A stretch of DNA of 64,000 nucleotides from Corynebacterium poyangense (GCF_014522205.1 NZ_CP046884.1:1922001-1986000); one strand, 5' to 3'; counted from the first letter of the stretch, positions 30,046 to 40,069 are shown. Notes: generated by a model not told the origin, from the letters alone. Numbers and translations: made by a program.

Positions 30046-30742
30046 ATACAGTACCCCGCGACGTCGCCGGAAAATATTCCTTCCCGGTAGTGGTTCAGAA
30101 TCCAATCCGGTCATCATTCTAGGGATGGGCCGCTTTGGCCAAGCCCTAGGTGAGGAATTACAGGCTCGGCGAGTAGAAGTGTTGGCGGTAGATGCCGACC
30201 AGCGTCGGGTGCAAGAACTTGCCGATGATTTCGACCATATTGTCTGCGCTGACACCACCCAACCATCTACTCTCAGGCAACTCGGAGTAGCAGATGCAAA
30301 ACGCGTAGTTATTGCTATTGGATCAGATCTGGAAGCCTCTATTCTGACCGCGTCTGCTGTTATCGACCTTGGCGTGCCCTCGGTGTGGGCAAAGGCAGAT
30401 AGTCCAGCGCATGAAAAAATTCTGCGGCAAATTGGAGTCCACCATATTGTGATGCCGGAGGCTGATACTGGACGTCGCGTAGCCCATTTGATGGACGGTC
30501 AAGTAGCAGACTTTATTGAATTTGATCCGGGATTTGCGCTAGCCAAAATGGTTGTTCCAAAACACGCGGCTGGAAAGACCTCCCGGGAAATTAGAGCCCA
30601 AGGTGCAGGTGTCGCTGTGGTGGCGGTGCGTCGAGATGGTGGCGCATATACGTTGCCATCACCCCAAGAACCACTCCTCAGTGGCGATCTCGTGGTGATG
30701 GCTGGAGCTGCCGATGACCTTGAGGAATTTGCCGCTGGCTAG
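30038..30742 (+). CDS. trkA: Potassium uptake regulatory subunit TrkA/KtrA
   Basis: A 234-residue cytoplasmic protein with an N-terminal RCK/TrkA-N Rossmann domain (VIILGMGRFGQALGEEL) and a C-terminal TrkA-C domain from about residue 155. It binds NAD(H) or ATP and gates TrkH. The likely start is the TTG at 30038, overlapping the trkH end by 8 bases, with GAGGAG about 10 bases upstream; the open frame extends further up, but only inside trkH coding sequence. It converges with araA with a 9-base gap. Confidence 0.9.
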   Translation: MAEYSTPRRRRKIFLPGSGSESNPVIILGMGRFGQALGEELQARRVEVLAVDADQRRVQELADDFDHIVCADTTQPSTLRQLGVADAKRVVIAIGSDLEASILTASAVIDLGVPSVWAKADSPAHEKILRQIGVHHIVMPEADTGRRVAHLMDGQVADFIEFDPGFALAKMVVPKHAAGKTSREIRAQGAGVAVVAVRRDGGAYTLPSPQEPLLSGDLVVMAGAADDLEEFAAG

Positions 30743-30751
30743 GTCAATCTC

Positions 30752-32254
30752 CTAGTAACGGTGGTGCAACCTGTGATACACGGAGTTCCAACGAAGTGAT
30801 TCCTCGAAATTCCTAACCGTCGTATCCTCATCGATGACCGCCAGTTCAACTCCCGCTATGCGCGCAAAGTCTTCCCAATGATCCAGAGTAATTGCAGTCG
30901 ACATAGCAGTGTGGTGGGCTGCTCCGGCAGCGAGCCAACAGCATGTGGAAGTATCAAAGTCTGGTCTCGGTTCCCAAAGGGCGCGCGCTACAGGCAGGGT
31001 CGGTAGAGCGTGGTCTGGCTCAATTACATCAATAACATTAGCGGTTAACCGGAAACGGTCACGGAGATGCGCTATAGCGACCACTACGGCTTCTCCCGGA
31101 TCAGCATTAAACACCAACCGCACCGGATCTTCTCGGTCGCCGATACCTAGTGGATGGATTTCCATTCGGGGCTTAGCAGTAGTCAGGCTCGGACAGATTT
31201 CCAGCATATGTGCGCCAAGAATCTTCTTCCTGCCTGCACCAAAGTTGTAGCAATAGTCCTCCATGAGCGATGCTCCACCTGTTAGACCATAACCCATTGC
31301 CTTCGCAACACGGATAAGAATTGCGGTTTTCCAATCCCCTTCAGCACCAAACCCGTAGCCTTCCGCCATCAGTCTCTGAACGGGTAAACCTGGTAGTTGC
31401 TTCAAAGCACCCAGATCCTGGAAGTTGTCCGTAAAAGCTGAAGCATTCAGCCCAGTCAAGAAAGTACGCATTCCCAATTCTTGCTTGGCTGCATACTCTA
31501 AGGATTCCTTGCGCTCGTTCAGAAGAATGGGATCAATATCATAGGTATGCTGATACTCCTGAATTAAGTCATCAACATCACTCTGTGAAACTTGGGAAAT
31601 GATCTCGGATAATTCATTGACCGACCAAGTGTTAATCTCGGCGCCGAACTGAATAGTTGCTTCTGTCTTATCACCTTCGGTTACGGCGACGTCGCGCATA
31701 TTATCACCGAAGCGAACGACGCGCATATTTTGTGCTTCCCACCAGCCCGTGGCAGCGCGTGCCCAGACACCAATACGCTCAGTCACTGCTTTGTCTGAGG
31801 CATGCCCTACAACAGTAACTCGTGGAATATCCATTCGAGTGAGGATATAACCGAATTCTCGGTCACCATGAGCCGATTGATTGAGATTCATGAAATCCAT
31901 ATCAATCGTATTCCAAGGAATATTTTCATGGAACTGGGTATGGAAATGTAGCAATGGCTTAGTAAGGGCGTTCAAACCCCGGATCCACATCCGAGCTGGA
32001 GAAAAAGTGTGCATCCATGCAATGACACCAATTACTTCTGGCTGCTTGCCAGCTTCCGTGAGTGCTGCGAAAATGCTCTCGGAATCTTGAAGTACCGGTT
32101 TCCACACCACGGGCACTGGGATGGAATCGGATTCATTGAGTAAAGCCACGACTTTTTGAGATTGATCAGCAACTTGATCCAAAGTTTCCTGTCCATATAG
32201 GTCCTGACTTCCAGTCAGGAACCAGATCTCTTTGTCATGAAATGGGTTCTGCAT
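30752..32254 (-). CDS. araA: L-arabinose isomerase
   Basis: A 500-residue, full-length enzyme that turns L-arabinose into L-ribulose. The metal ligands are recognisable: Glu in [10 protein letters not shown], Glu in LMEDYCYNF, His in LGAHMLEI, and His in GAAHHTAM. It is the third gene of araBDA, 16 bases after araD, with AAGGAAGG before the ATG. Control is probably through AraR. Confidence 0.97.
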   Translation of the reverse strand: MQNPFHDKEIWFLTGSQDLYGQETLDQVADQSQKVVALLNESDSIPVPVVWKPVLQDSESIFAALTEAGKQPEVIGVIAWMHTFSPARMWIRGLNALTKPLLHFHTQFHENIPWNTIDMDFMNLNQSAHGDREFGYILTRMDIPRVTVVGHASDKAVTERIGVWARAATGWWEAQNMRVVRFGDNMRDVAVTEGDKTEATIQFGAEINTWSVNELSEIISQVSQSDVDDLIQEYQHTYDIDPILLNERKESLEYAAKQELGMRTFLTGLNASAFTDNFQDLGALKQLPGLPVQRLMAEGYGFGAEGDWKTAILIRVAKAMGYGLTGGASLMEDYCYNFGAGRKKILGAHMLEICPSLTTAKPRMEIHPLGIGDREDPVRLVFNADPGEAVVVAIAHLRDRFRLTANVIDVIEPDHALPTLPVARALWEPRPDFDTSTCCWLAAGAAHHTAMSTAITLDHWEDFARIAGVELAVIDEDTTVRNFEESLRWNSVYHRLHHRY

Positions 32255-32270
32255 TGTACGCCTTCCTTAA

Positions 32271-32966
32271 CTACTGTCCATAAACGTTCTGGTAGCGGTC
32301 ATAGAGCTGATCTATGGCCTCCTGAGGTATAGGACTAATTTGCCCCAATTCCTTTGCAAGATGCATTGCCTTTGCAACTTCCTCCACCATGACCGCCGAT
32401 TTCACTGCTTTAGTTGCGTTTGTACCGATAGTGAAAGGCCCATGGTTTTTCATCAAAACTGCAGTGGAGCGAGAATTACGCAAGGTTTCCACAATTCCTT
32501 TGCCGATGGAATCGTCCCCAATAATTGCGAAGGGGCCCACCGGAATTGGGCCACCATATTCATCACCGATCATGGTGAGACCACAGGGAATCTCCTCGCC
32601 TCGGGCCGCCCACGCACAGGCGTAGGTTGAATGAGTATGTACTACCCCTCCTATCTCTGGCATGTGTCGATAAACATATGCATGAGCAGCGGTGTCTGAA
32701 GAAGGTTTGTATTCACCTTCAACAAGGTCTCCGTCTAAATTACAAACCACCATCTTCTCTGGAGACAGCTCCTCATAGCGTACTCCCGATGGTTTGATCA
32801 CAAATAAGTCTTCTTCGCTGGGAGCTCCTGAGACCAACACCCTTTCGGAGATATTTCCTGCAGTCCACACAACTAATCCCCATCTGGGTAATTCTGCATG
32901 CAGATCGGAAACTCGCTTTTTAGTTTCCTCTATTCTCTTTTGGATGTCACCATTCAAGGAATTCAT
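32271..32966 (-). CDS. araD: L-ribulose-5-phosphate 4-epimerase
   Basis: A 231-residue class II aldolase-fold enzyme that makes D-xylulose 5-phosphate, which enters the pentose phosphate pathway. The zinc ligands lie in GVVHTHSTYA and the KNHGPFTIG segment is conserved. It is between araB and araA, 16 bases from each neighbour, with AAGGAG upstream. Confidence 0.95.
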   Translation of the reverse strand: MNSLNGDIQKRIEETKKRVSDLHAELPRWGLVVWTAGNISERVLVSGAPSEEDLFVIKPSGVRYEELSPEKMVVCNLDGDLVEGEYKPSSDTAAHAYVYRHMPEIGGVVHTHSTYACAWAARGEEIPCGLTMIGDEYGGPIPVGPFAIIGDDSIGKGIVETLRNSRSTAVLMKNHGPFTIGTNATKAVKSAVMVEEVAKAMHLAKELGQISPIPQEAIDQLYDRYQNVYGQ

Positions 32967-32982
32967 CTTTTTAATCTTCTCC

Positions 32983-34536
32983 TTACATATTTCCGGTAGC
33001 AGTGGTATCAGACATAGCTCTAATTATTTCTGGCTGAATCTCAAGAGCGGCAACAAAGCGAGCCAGAAAATCCTCAAAACCTTCTTTGTCTTCTTGCCGA
33101 GGTTGACTTACGTTCTGTTTCTCTTGGTTAAAAATCTCTGTTGCGAGATATTCCGAAAGGGAACCTTCGGTGTGGAGACTCCGCGCCAATAATGCAGCTC
33201 CCCACGCACCGCCTTCCCCTGCTGATTCAGCAATGGAAATGGGAGTATCTAACGCTGCCGCCAGTAGCCGTTGACCGACTTCTGCCGTCCTGAAAAAACC
33301 ACCATGCGCAGCAAGAGAATCAATTTTGACGCCTTCTTCATGGAGGATCTTCATCCCTAAGGCTAGCGTTGCGAATACGGTAAAAACCTGGGACCTGAGG
33401 AAATTCCCCAGATTGAGACGTGAATCTACCTCTCGAATTATCAGAGGATGGCCTTTACTTAGTCGTACAATTGGCTCACCACTGAGATAATTACAGGTTG
33501 TGAGTCCCCCACCATCAGTGTCGGCTTTGAGAGTCTCTTGGAAGAGCACGCTATAGAGAGTGTCAGTGCTAACTTTCGGCTTTCCCGAGACGAGATTAAC
33601 AGCCTCAGCAAAAACTCCCATCCATGCGTTGAGTTCATTGGTGCCATTGTTGCAATGAACCATGGCGACCGGGTGCCCATCTGGGGTAGCTACTGGATCC
33701 AACTCCGGGTGTGAACTCGTCAGTGACTTTTCCAGGACTACCATTGCAAAAATAGAAGTACCTACAGATACATTTCCCGTCCTTGGGTTAATTGAATTAG
33801 TCGCCACCATCCCCGTACCGGCATCTCCTTCTGGAGGACAGAGTGGTATTCCAGGTTGCAAGTGGCCAGTGGGATCAAGAAGTTTGGCCCCTTCTCGACT
33901 AAGAGTTCCAGCTTCTTCTCCAGCCACCAGCACCCGAGGAAGATGTTTGCGCATATCAATACCTGTTAAGTTCTGGTATTGATTCAACTTCTGACTGTCA
34001 TAGTCAAGAGAGTCGGAATCGATCGGAAACATTCCGACCGCGTCACCGATCCCCAACACTTTAGAACCGGTTAATTGCCAATGTACGTAACCAGCCAACG
34101 TCGTGAGAAAATCTAAGTTCCGAACATGATTCTCTTGGTCAAGGATTGCTTGGTAATGGTGAGCAATCGACCATCTCAGGGGCACATTTACCCCAAAAAG
34201 CTGACTCAACTTTCGGGCTGCAGATCCAGTGGTGGTGTCCCGCCAAGTTCGGAAAGGAGTAAGCAAAACTCCGTCCCTATTGAAGGCCAAGTAACCATGC
34301 ATCATGGCTGATAATCCAATTGCGGCCCAGGTTTCCGGATATTCCCCCAGGTTGCGGCACAAATCGCTGTAGCTATGCTGAACTCCCTCCCAGATTTGCT
34401 CCAGAGAGTAGCTCCAATGGCCATTCACCAGCTGATTTTCCCATTCATGCACGCCTGTAGCCACAATTTCACCTTCGCTATTAATGGCACAGGATTTGAT
34501 ACGGGTTGATCCTAGCTCAAGTCCTAAATATCGCAT
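32983..34536 (-). CDS. araB: Ribulokinase (FGGY family)
   Basis: A 517-residue sugar kinase; the ATG at 34536 has AAAGGA 7 bases upstream. The N-terminal ATPase fold GLELGSTRIKS, the middle GTGMVATNSI with GNVSVGTS, and the C-terminal GGFFRTAEVGQRLLAAAL fit FGGY kinases. The sequence looks rather like xylulokinase types, but the operon with araD and araA makes L-ribulose the likely substrate. A LacI-type palindrome lies at 34559-34574, 23 bases before the start. Confidence 0.9.
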   Translation of the reverse strand: MRYLGLELGSTRIKSCAINSEGEIVATGVHEWENQLVNGHWSYSLEQIWEGVQHSYSDLCRNLGEYPETWAAIGLSAMMHGYLAFNRDGVLLTPFRTWRDTTTGSAARKLSQLFGVNVPLRWSIAHHYQAILDQENHVRNLDFLTTLAGYVHWQLTGSKVLGIGDAVGMFPIDSDSLDYDSQKLNQYQNLTGIDMRKHLPRVLVAGEEAGTLSREGAKLLDPTGHLQPGIPLCPPEGDAGTGMVATNSINPRTGNVSVGTSIFAMVVLEKSLTSSHPELDPVATPDGHPVAMVHCNNGTNELNAWMGVFAEAVNLVSGKPKVSTDTLYSVLFQETLKADTDGGGLTTCNYLSGEPIVRLSKGHPLIIREVDSRLNLGNFLRSQVFTVFATLALGMKILHEEGVKIDSLAAHGGFFRTAEVGQRLLAAALDTPISIAESAGEGGAWGAALLARSLHTEGSLSEYLATEIFNQEKQNVSQPRQEDKEGFEDFLARFVAALEIQPEIIRAMSDTTATGNM

Positions 34537-34558
34537 GAGCACGTCCTTTATCAGCAGA

Positions 34559-34574
34559 ATGTTAACGTTATCAT
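34559..34574. promoter_or_regulatory. Putative AraR operator before araB
   Basis: ATGTTAACGTTATCAT is an imperfect palindrome with a central CG, typical of LacI-family operators. It matches the site before araE in 14 of 16 bases. It lies between araB and the divergent regulator gene, so it could control both. Confidence 0.65.
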
Positions 34575-34635
34575 TCCTGAGTGTGCATGGTAATAGGTCA
34601 CCTTGTCAACCATAATGTGAGTTAGACCATTGACT

Positions 34636-34641
34636 TAAGAT
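34636..34641 (+). promoter_or_regulatory. -10 element of a leaderless promoter for araR
   Basis: TAAGAT lies 7 bases before the ATG at 34649; no Shine-Dalgarno is present. Confidence 0.5.
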
Positions 34642-34648
34642 AAATTTC

Positions 34649-35644
34649 ATGAATTCAGGCCATCGCACCCCAACTATGAATGAGGTTGCCCGCAAAGCAG
34701 CAGTTTCGGTTCAAACTGTATCCCGGGTGGTCAACGGCTTTCCGGGCGTCAAGGAATCCACCCGGAAGCGGGTCAACGCCGCCATTCAAGAGCTCGGCTA
34801 CCGCCCTAACCTAACAGCACGTGCTTTAGTCACTCGACGATCAGGGCTCATCGGTGTCGTCTCTGTCGGATCATTTCTTCATGGCCCTACTAACACTCTC
34901 GCCGCAATAGAAAAAGCAGCCCGTAAAAATGGCCGACTTACGCTCCTAGCAGCCATCGAAAATTCGGATGAAATCGAATTCCTGAAGACTATTGAAGAAT
35001 TTCAAGAGCGCAACGTTGAGGGTCTTGTCATTATCGCTTCGAGAGAAGCTGTTGTTCGGTACTGCACCCATCTAAAGCTGACCACACCGCTCATCATTGT
35101 AGGCCCCCGCCCAGCAGACCTAGGTTCACTCCCCTGTCTAAGTGTCGATCAATTTGCCGGAGCTAAGCTCGCGATTGACCATCTACTAGATCTAGGACAC
35201 AGGGATATTGCTCTGGTTACTGGTCCCCGCCAGTGGGTTGACGCCCAACAACGCCTGGAAGGCGCCTTGGCCACTTGTGAATCACAGGGAGTACATCCAC
35301 GGATTTTTAGTGGAGATTGGTCACCACAATCTGGCTTCCTAGCGGGTGAATGGTTAAACTCCTTACCCGAACCTTCACGTCCTACAGCTGTATTTGCAGC
35401 TAATGATTCCATGGCAATGGGAATCATGAGGGCATTGAGTTCGTCCACTACACATATGGCAGTAGTAGGATTCGACAACATTCCAGAAAGCGAATTTCTT
35501 ACCATCCCACTTACAACCATCCACCAGGATTTTGCCACCCTTGGGAGACGCGTCCTAGAGGCGCTCCTGGCATTGATTGCTGGCGAAGAAGCAGATTTTA
35601 GCCCTATAGCTCCCCATCTCATTATCAGGGAGTCCAGCCTCTAA
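34649..35644 (+). CDS. araR: LacI-family repressor of arabinose genes (AraR-like)
   Basis: A 331-residue regulator. The N-terminal LacI helix-turn-helix is clear (TMNEVARKAAVSVQTVSRVV), followed by the hinge and a periplasmic-binding-protein-like ligand domain (DHLLDLGHRDIALVTGP, AVVGFDNIPES). It is divergent from araBDA and followed by araE; in C. glutamicum strains that use arabinose a LacI-type AraR does this job. Two matching palindromes at 34559 and 35662 are likely targets. Ligand and repression are inferred from context. Confidence 0.9.
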   Translation: MNSGHRTPTMNEVARKAAVSVQTVSRVVNGFPGVKESTRKRVNAAIQELGYRPNLTARALVTRRSGLIGVVSVGSFLHGPTNTLAAIEKAARKNGRLTLLAAIENSDEIEFLKTIEEFQERNVEGLVIIASREAVVRYCTHLKLTTPLIIVGPRPADLGSLPCLSVDQFAGAKLAIDHLLDLGHRDIALVTGPRQWVDAQQRLEGALATCESQGVHPRIFSGDWSPQSGFLAGEWLNSLPEPSRPTAVFAANDSMAMGIMRALSSSTTHMAVVGFDNIPESEFLTIPLTTIHQDFATLGRRVLEALLALIAGEEADFSPIAPHLIIRESSL

Positions 35645-35661
35645 AGTGCTATTTATCACAA

Positions 35662-35677
35662 ATGTTAACGTTGACAT
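35662..35677. promoter_or_regulatory. Putative AraR operator before araE
   Basis: ATGTTAACGTTGACAT is an almost perfect palindrome and nearly the same as the site before araB. Downstream, before araE, lies an imperfect inverted repeat (35682-35722, CTCACTTC against GAAGTGTGAG). Confidence 0.65.
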
Positions 35678-35778
35678 TTTTGCTCACTTCTCATAGCTTC
35701 GAAGACAGGCGAAGTGTGAGGGCTAACAAAAATTCCACTTTTATGGCCCTTACCACATTTTGAGCAAGGAGTCACTCT

Positions 35779-37179
35779 ATGTCTTCTATGGCAGAAGTCA
35801 ACACTAGAGATTCAGTGCCCCGTAGCTTCATCTACTTTTTCGGAGCTTTTGGGGGAATCCTCTTCGGCTACGACATCGGTGTTATGACCGGTGCTCTACC
35901 TTTTCTCCAAACCGACTGGAATCTACAAAACAATGCTGTGGCAGTGGGATGGATAACTTCCTCCCTCATGCTTGGAGCCATTCTTGGAGGCGCCTTAGCC
36001 GGACAATTATCGGATCGCTTTGGGCGCAGAAAGATGATTCTTGCTGCGGCAATCATCTTTGCCATCGGTTCAGTTCTATGCGGTATATCCCCCGATCAAG
36101 GGACCATTTATCTCATTATTATCCGGGTATTTTTAGGTTTAGCAGTAGGAGCAGCATCAGCTTTAGTTCCAGCATATATGTCAGAGATGGCTCCGGCATC
36201 GCTGCGCGGCCGCCTCTCGGGACTAAACCAAACGATGATCGTAAGCGGAATGTTGGCTTCATATATCGTGGCATGGTTCTTGAGGTCCTTAGATCACACA
36301 ATTGCATGGCGTCTCATGCTCGCTCTAGCGGCGGTCCCAGCTATCGTTCTCTTCCTGGGAGTATGGCGCTTACCTGAGTCGCCGCGTTTCTTGGTGAAAA
36401 ATGGTGAACTTGAGCTGGCTAAAACTGTTTTAGGACAGATCCGGGAGCCTAACCTTATAGAGAAAGAGCTTCAAGAGATCCAGACCACAGCTCAGCAAGA
36501 GCAGAATGCTTATAGGGTTTCTTCATGGTCCTCTCTACTAAGTTCTCGGTACCGCTATCTCATAGTCGCAGGAGTAGGTGTCGCGGCGTTTCAACAATTC
36601 CAAGGTGCCAACGCGATCTTTTACTATATTCCGCTGATTGTTGAAGATGCTACTGGCACTGCAGCGTCCGATGCTCTCTTATGGCCCATTGTGCAGGGCG
36701 TCATTCTGGTAATTGGCTCACTTTTCTTCATGTTGATCGCTGACAAAATTAACCGAAAGTTCCTATTAGTCCTTGGTGGATCAGTCATGGCACTATCTTT
36801 TCTTGCCCCGGCTATCATCAACTCACTAAGTGATAACACTCCCCCAATGATGATCGTTGCTTTCCTTAGCCTCTATGTCGCCTTTTATTCCTTTACCTGG
36901 GCTCCCCTCACCTGGGTGCTAGTAGGCGAAATCTTCCCCCTCATGATCCGAGGACGCGCATCCGGTTTGGCGTCCTCCTTCAACTGGATTGGTTCTTTCG
37001 CTGTAGGCTTAGCTTTCCCAATCATGAGCGCATCCATGTCTCAAGAAATCGTCTTTGCCATCTTCGGTGGCATCTGCGCGCTTGGAGTGCTCTTCGTTCT
37101 CACCCGTGTGCCAGAAACCCGCGGACGTTCTTTGGAAGACATCGAGGCCTCAAATAAGGAATCCACTCCCTCCACTTAA
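35779..37179 (+). CDS. araE: Arabinose:H+ symporter, MFS sugar porter
   Basis: A 466-residue, 12-segment sugar porter. Family marks are visible: FGYDIGVMTGALPF in helix 1, the loop GQLSDRFGRRKMI, RLPESPRFL in the middle, QQFQGANAIFYY in helix 7, and PETRGRSLEDIE at the end. Its place after araR with the operator at 35662 makes L-arabinose the likely substrate. AAGGAG lies 7 bases before the ATG. Its terminator (37203-37232) lies inside the end of the clpX gene. Confidence 0.92.
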   Translation: MSSMAEVNTRDSVPRSFIYFFGAFGGILFGYDIGVMTGALPFLQTDWNLQNNAVAVGWITSSLMLGAILGGALAGQLSDRFGRRKMILAAAIIFAIGSVLCGISPDQGTIYLIIIRVFLGLAVGAASALVPAYMSEMAPASLRGRLSGLNQTMIVSGMLASYIVAWFLRSLDHTIAWRLMLALAAVPAIVLFLGVWRLPESPRFLVKNGELELAKTVLGQIREPNLIEKELQEIQTTAQQEQNAYRVSSWSSLLSSRYRYLIVAGVGVAAFQQFQGANAIFYYIPLIVEDATGTAASDALLWPIVQGVILVIGSLFFMLIADKINRKFLLVLGGSVMALSFLAPAIINSLSDNTPPMMIVAFLSLYVAFYSFTWAPLTWVLVGEIFPLMIRGRASGLASSFNWIGSFAVGLAFPIMSASMSQEIVFAIFGGICALGVLFVLTRVPETRGRSLEDIEASNKESTPST

Positions 37180-37186
37180 CACGCCA

Positions 37187-38494
37187 CTATGCGGATTCCC
37201 GCCCCTCAGCCCTTATGAGCTGAGGGTTTTTTCCACCGGCGACTACGTCCGCAGTAATACGAACGCTCTCCACATCATCATGATCCGGAAGATCAAACAT
37301 CACCGGAACTAGGATTTCTTCCATTATGGCGCGAAGACCTCGCGCCCCGGTTCCCCGTTCCAAGGCAAGATCAGCGATTTTTTCCAAAGCTTCATCGCTC
37401 ATCCGCAACTCCACCCCATCCATCCGGAACAGTTCTTGGTATTGCTTAACGAGGGAATTACGTGGTTCAGTCAACACCTTCACCAGACTGGACCGGTCTA
37501 AATTAGCCACCGTCGCGATCACGGGCAGGCGTCCAATGAACTCAGGGATCAAGCCAAATTTCACGAGATCTTCGGGGCGCACCTGGGAGAAAATATCCAT
37601 GTTTTCCCGGTCTTTCGCGCTATCAATATCGACGCCAAAACCTAAACCACGACGTCCTACTCGTTCCTGAATGACCTTTTCTAGCCCAGCAAACGCCCCA
37701 GCGACAATGAACAAAATATTAGTTGTATCTAGCTGGATATATTCCTGGTTAGGATGTTTGCGACCACCTTGGGGTGGGATCGCGGCTACTGTTCCTTCAA
37801 GAATTTTCAGTAGCGCCTGCTGTACCCCTTCCCCGGAGACGTCGCGTGTAATGGAGGGGTTGTCCCCTTTTCGGGTGATTTTATCTACCTCGTCGATGTA
37901 AATGATCCCGTGCTGGGCTCGTTCTAGGTTATTGTCTGCTGCTTGAATTAAGCGCAGCAAAATATTTTCGACGTCTTCTCCCACATAGCCGGCTTCGGTT
38001 AAGGAAGTTGCATCCGCCATCGCAAAGGGAACATCCAGCAGCCGAGCAAGAGTTTGGGCCAGATAAGTTTTTCCGGAGCCGGTGGGCCCCAGCAACAAGA
38101 TATTAGATTTTGCTAATTCTACCGTGTCATCTTCAGTGTCATTCATCGCACCACTAGCCCCCGGAAGAGAAGCTTTCCCGCGAGCTTCTTGGGCACGTAC
38201 CCGCTTGTAGTGGTTATAGACCGCTACCGACAAGGTGCGCTTGGCCGCATCTTGTCCAATAACATAGCGATCCAAGAAAGCAGCGATTTCCGAAGGGCGC
38301 GGCAGCTTCGCTGGAGATTCTTTCTCAGATTCCTGAGATTGCGCCATTTCCTCGGCAATGATCTCATTACACAGTTCAATGCATTCATCGCAGATATACA
38401 CCCCACCACCGGCGATAAGCTTTTTCACCTGTTTCTGGGTTTTCCCACAAAAAGAACATTTCAGCAGGTCAGAGGTTTCTTGCATACGTGTCAT
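37187..38494 (-). CDS. clpX: ClpX ATPase subunit of the ClpXP protease
   Basis: A 435-residue AAA+ unfoldase. The zinc-binding domain has CSFCGK and CDECIELC, Walker A is [12 protein letters not shown], Walker B is [10 protein letters not shown], and the GYVGEDVE pore-loop region is present. It unfolds proteins for ClpP. The N-terminus MTRMQE fits other corynebacterial ClpX proteins, but I see no good ribosome site. Its last codons overlap the araE terminator. Its position close to the pca genes is as in C. glutamicum. Confidence 0.96.
   Translation of the reverse strand: MTRMQETSDLLKCSFCGKTQKQVKKLIAGGGVYICDECIELCNEIIAEEMAQSQESEKESPAKLPRPSEIAAFLDRYVIGQDAAKRTLSVAVYNHYKRVRAQEARGKASLPGASGAMNDTEDDTVELAKSNILLLGPTGSGKTYLAQTLARLLDVPFAMADATSLTEAGYVGEDVENILLRLIQAADNNLERAQHGIIYIDEVDKITRKGDNPSITRDVSGEGVQQALLKILEGTVAAIPPQGGRKHPNQEYIQLDTTNILFIVAGAFAGLEKVIQERVGRRGLGFGVDIDSAKDRENMDIFSQVRPEDLVKFGLIPEFIGRLPVIATVANLDRSSLVKVLTEPRNSLVKQYQELFRMDGVELRMSDEALEKIADLALERGTGARGLRAIMEEILVPVMFDLPDHDDVESVRITADVVAGGKNPQLIRAEGRESA
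37203..37232 (+). terminator. Rho-independent terminator of araE, inside the clpX coding sequence
   Basis: CCCTCAGC and GCTGAGGG form a perfect 8-base stem with an 8-base loop, followed by TTTTTT. It starts 24 bases after the araE stop and, read on the other strand, codes for the ClpX C-terminal residues [10 protein letters not shown]. Confidence 0.85.
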
Positions 38495-38598
38495 GAGGGT
38501 TTGGTGACTCGCTTCTGAATACGGCTTCTAAGGTCTTGTCCTCCCACTGTAGCTAACCCGTCAACACCACCCATAGTGCCGTGCCGATAGCGTCGCGC

Positions 38599-38604
38599 TA
38601 ATCT
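38599..38604 (+). promoter_or_regulatory. -10 element of a leaderless promoter for the acyl-CoA ligase
   Basis: TAATCT lies 7 bases before the GTG at 38612, and there is no Shine-Dalgarno between. Confidence 0.5.
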
Positions 38605-38611
38605 TGCCCAC

Positions 38612-40069
38612 GTGTCCTCTCTCTATCAGGAAATTTTTGGTTCCCTCCCCCCGGAATTCCTCGATCGTCCAGCAATAACAGATGATCACCGCACCGTCAG
38701 CTACCGAGAACTTCGAGCCCTCATCAACAACGTGGCCCACAATCTCCACGACGCTGGATTTCGCCAGGGAGATGTTCTTGGGCTTTGCCTCCCAAATTCC
38801 ATAGAATTTGCGGCGTTTTTCCACGGGGCTCTCCGCGCCGGATGCGTGATATCCCCCTTTCACCCTGCTTCCCAACCCCACGACCGGGACTACCAGCTAC
38901 AGTGCGCCCAAGCTCAACAACTATTCGACGCCTCCTCAGTCTCGGACTTTCTTTCTCCCCCGGCACCAGGACGTCCCCCTCTGTCCTTTCCCCTGATTAA
39001 GGATACCGACCTGGCGGTGATTCCCTTTTCATCGGGAACCACCGATGCTCGCCCGCGCGGGGTCAAACTCCACCACGGCAATCTAGTTGCCAATATCCGA
39101 CAAACCTTACCCTGCATGAAGAATCTAGGGTTGCAACCGTCGTGGACAATGCTGGCGCCTCTCCCCTTTTCCCATATTTATGGCCTTACTGTAGAACTCA
39201 ACATGGCCCTCGCCCATGGCAACCATATCCTCACGATGGAGCGGTTCTCCCTTTCTTTCTTAGGGGAATTAGCCGAACGCTATCAAGCCAAGTGGCTCAG
39301 CGTCGCTCCCCCTATTCTTCTGGCTTTACGTTCGGCGCTGCATTCTTCTTCCCAGACTGAAGTGTTAGCCCAGTTTAAGAGCTTAGAAGTAGTGCTTTCC
39401 GGTGCTGCACCTTTAGACGGTCACTTAGCAGCCGATATATCAAAAAAACTCAATGCCCAGGTTGTCCAAGGCTACGGCCTCACCGAGGCTTCACCAGTCA
39501 CTCACGTGTCCCTTCCGCACCAAGAAGATCCTGCATCAGCGGGGGTGCCGGTAGCTGACACAGAAGTAAAGGTCACTGATCCACACCAACCTAACCGTCT
39601 TGTTCCCCCGGGCGAACTAGGCGAAATGTGGGTTCGCGGTCCTCAGGTGATGTCTGGATATATCAACGGCGGAGGTGTTGACCCAGAAGGTTGGTTAGCC
39701 ACGGGAGACATCGTGAAGGTCGATGAGCACGGCTTTACCTGGATCATTGACCGAGCTAAAGAGTTAATTTTCTATCACGGCTACCAAGTACCGCCGGCAG
39801 AATTAGAGGCAGTAATGTTGTCTCATCCTGGAGTTGCCGCCGCAGCAGCAACCTCTGGCTATGATTCCCAGGGCCAAGAGTTCCCCCGGGCGTTTGTGGT
39901 GCGAGCCGATAACCCCCAGGGAAAAGCGTTGACAGAAAACGACGTTATATCTTGGGTCGCCAGCCGAGTTACCCCATATAAGAAGGTTCGCCAGGTAGAT
40001 TTCGTCGACCATATCCCGGTTTCTGCGAGCGGCAAGATTCTTCGACGACTATTAAGAGACAAACCCTGA
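38612..40069 (+). CDS. AMP-dependent acyl/aryl-CoA ligase
   Basis: A 485-residue ANL-superfamily ligase that activates a carboxylic acid as an adenylate and then a CoA thioester. Visible are YGLTEASPV (A5 motif), LATGDI (A7), IDRAKELIFYHGYQVPP (A8) and the catalytic lysine in SGKILRR near the C-terminus. The P-loop, normally SSGTTGxPKG, reads SSGTTDARPRG, with one added residue and Lys changed to Arg. At 485 residues it is a little short, close to 4-coumarate-CoA-ligase-like enzymes. It lies between clpX and the pca genes, so an aromatic or fatty acid is possible; this is a guess. The GTG start is probably leaderless. Confidence 0.83.
   Translation: MSSLYQEIFGSLPPEFLDRPAITDDHRTVSYRELRALINNVAHNLHDAGFRQGDVLGLCLPNSIEFAAFFHGALRAGCVISPFHPASQPHDRDYQLQCAQAQQLFDASSVSDFLSPPAPGRPPLSFPLIKDTDLAVIPFSSGTTDARPRGVKLHHGNLVANIRQTLPCMKNLGLQPSWTMLAPLPFSHIYGLTVELNMALAHGNHILTMERFSLSFLGELAERYQAKWLSVAPPILLALRSALHSSSQTEVLAQFKSLEVVLSGAAPLDGHLAADISKKLNAQVVQGYGLTEASPVTHVSLPHQEDPASAGVPVADTEVKVTDPHQPNRLVPPGELGEMWVRGPQVMSGYINGGGVDPEGWLATGDIVKVDEHGFTWIIDRAKELIFYHGYQVPPAELEAVMLSHPGVAAAAATSGYDSQGQEFPRAFVVRADNPQGKALTENDVISWVASRVTPYKKVRQVDFVDHIPVSASGKILRRLLRDKP

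Noticed and set aside
34608..34623. A weak third AraR-like site before araR
   Set aside because: Only about 9 of 16 bases match and the central CG is missing.
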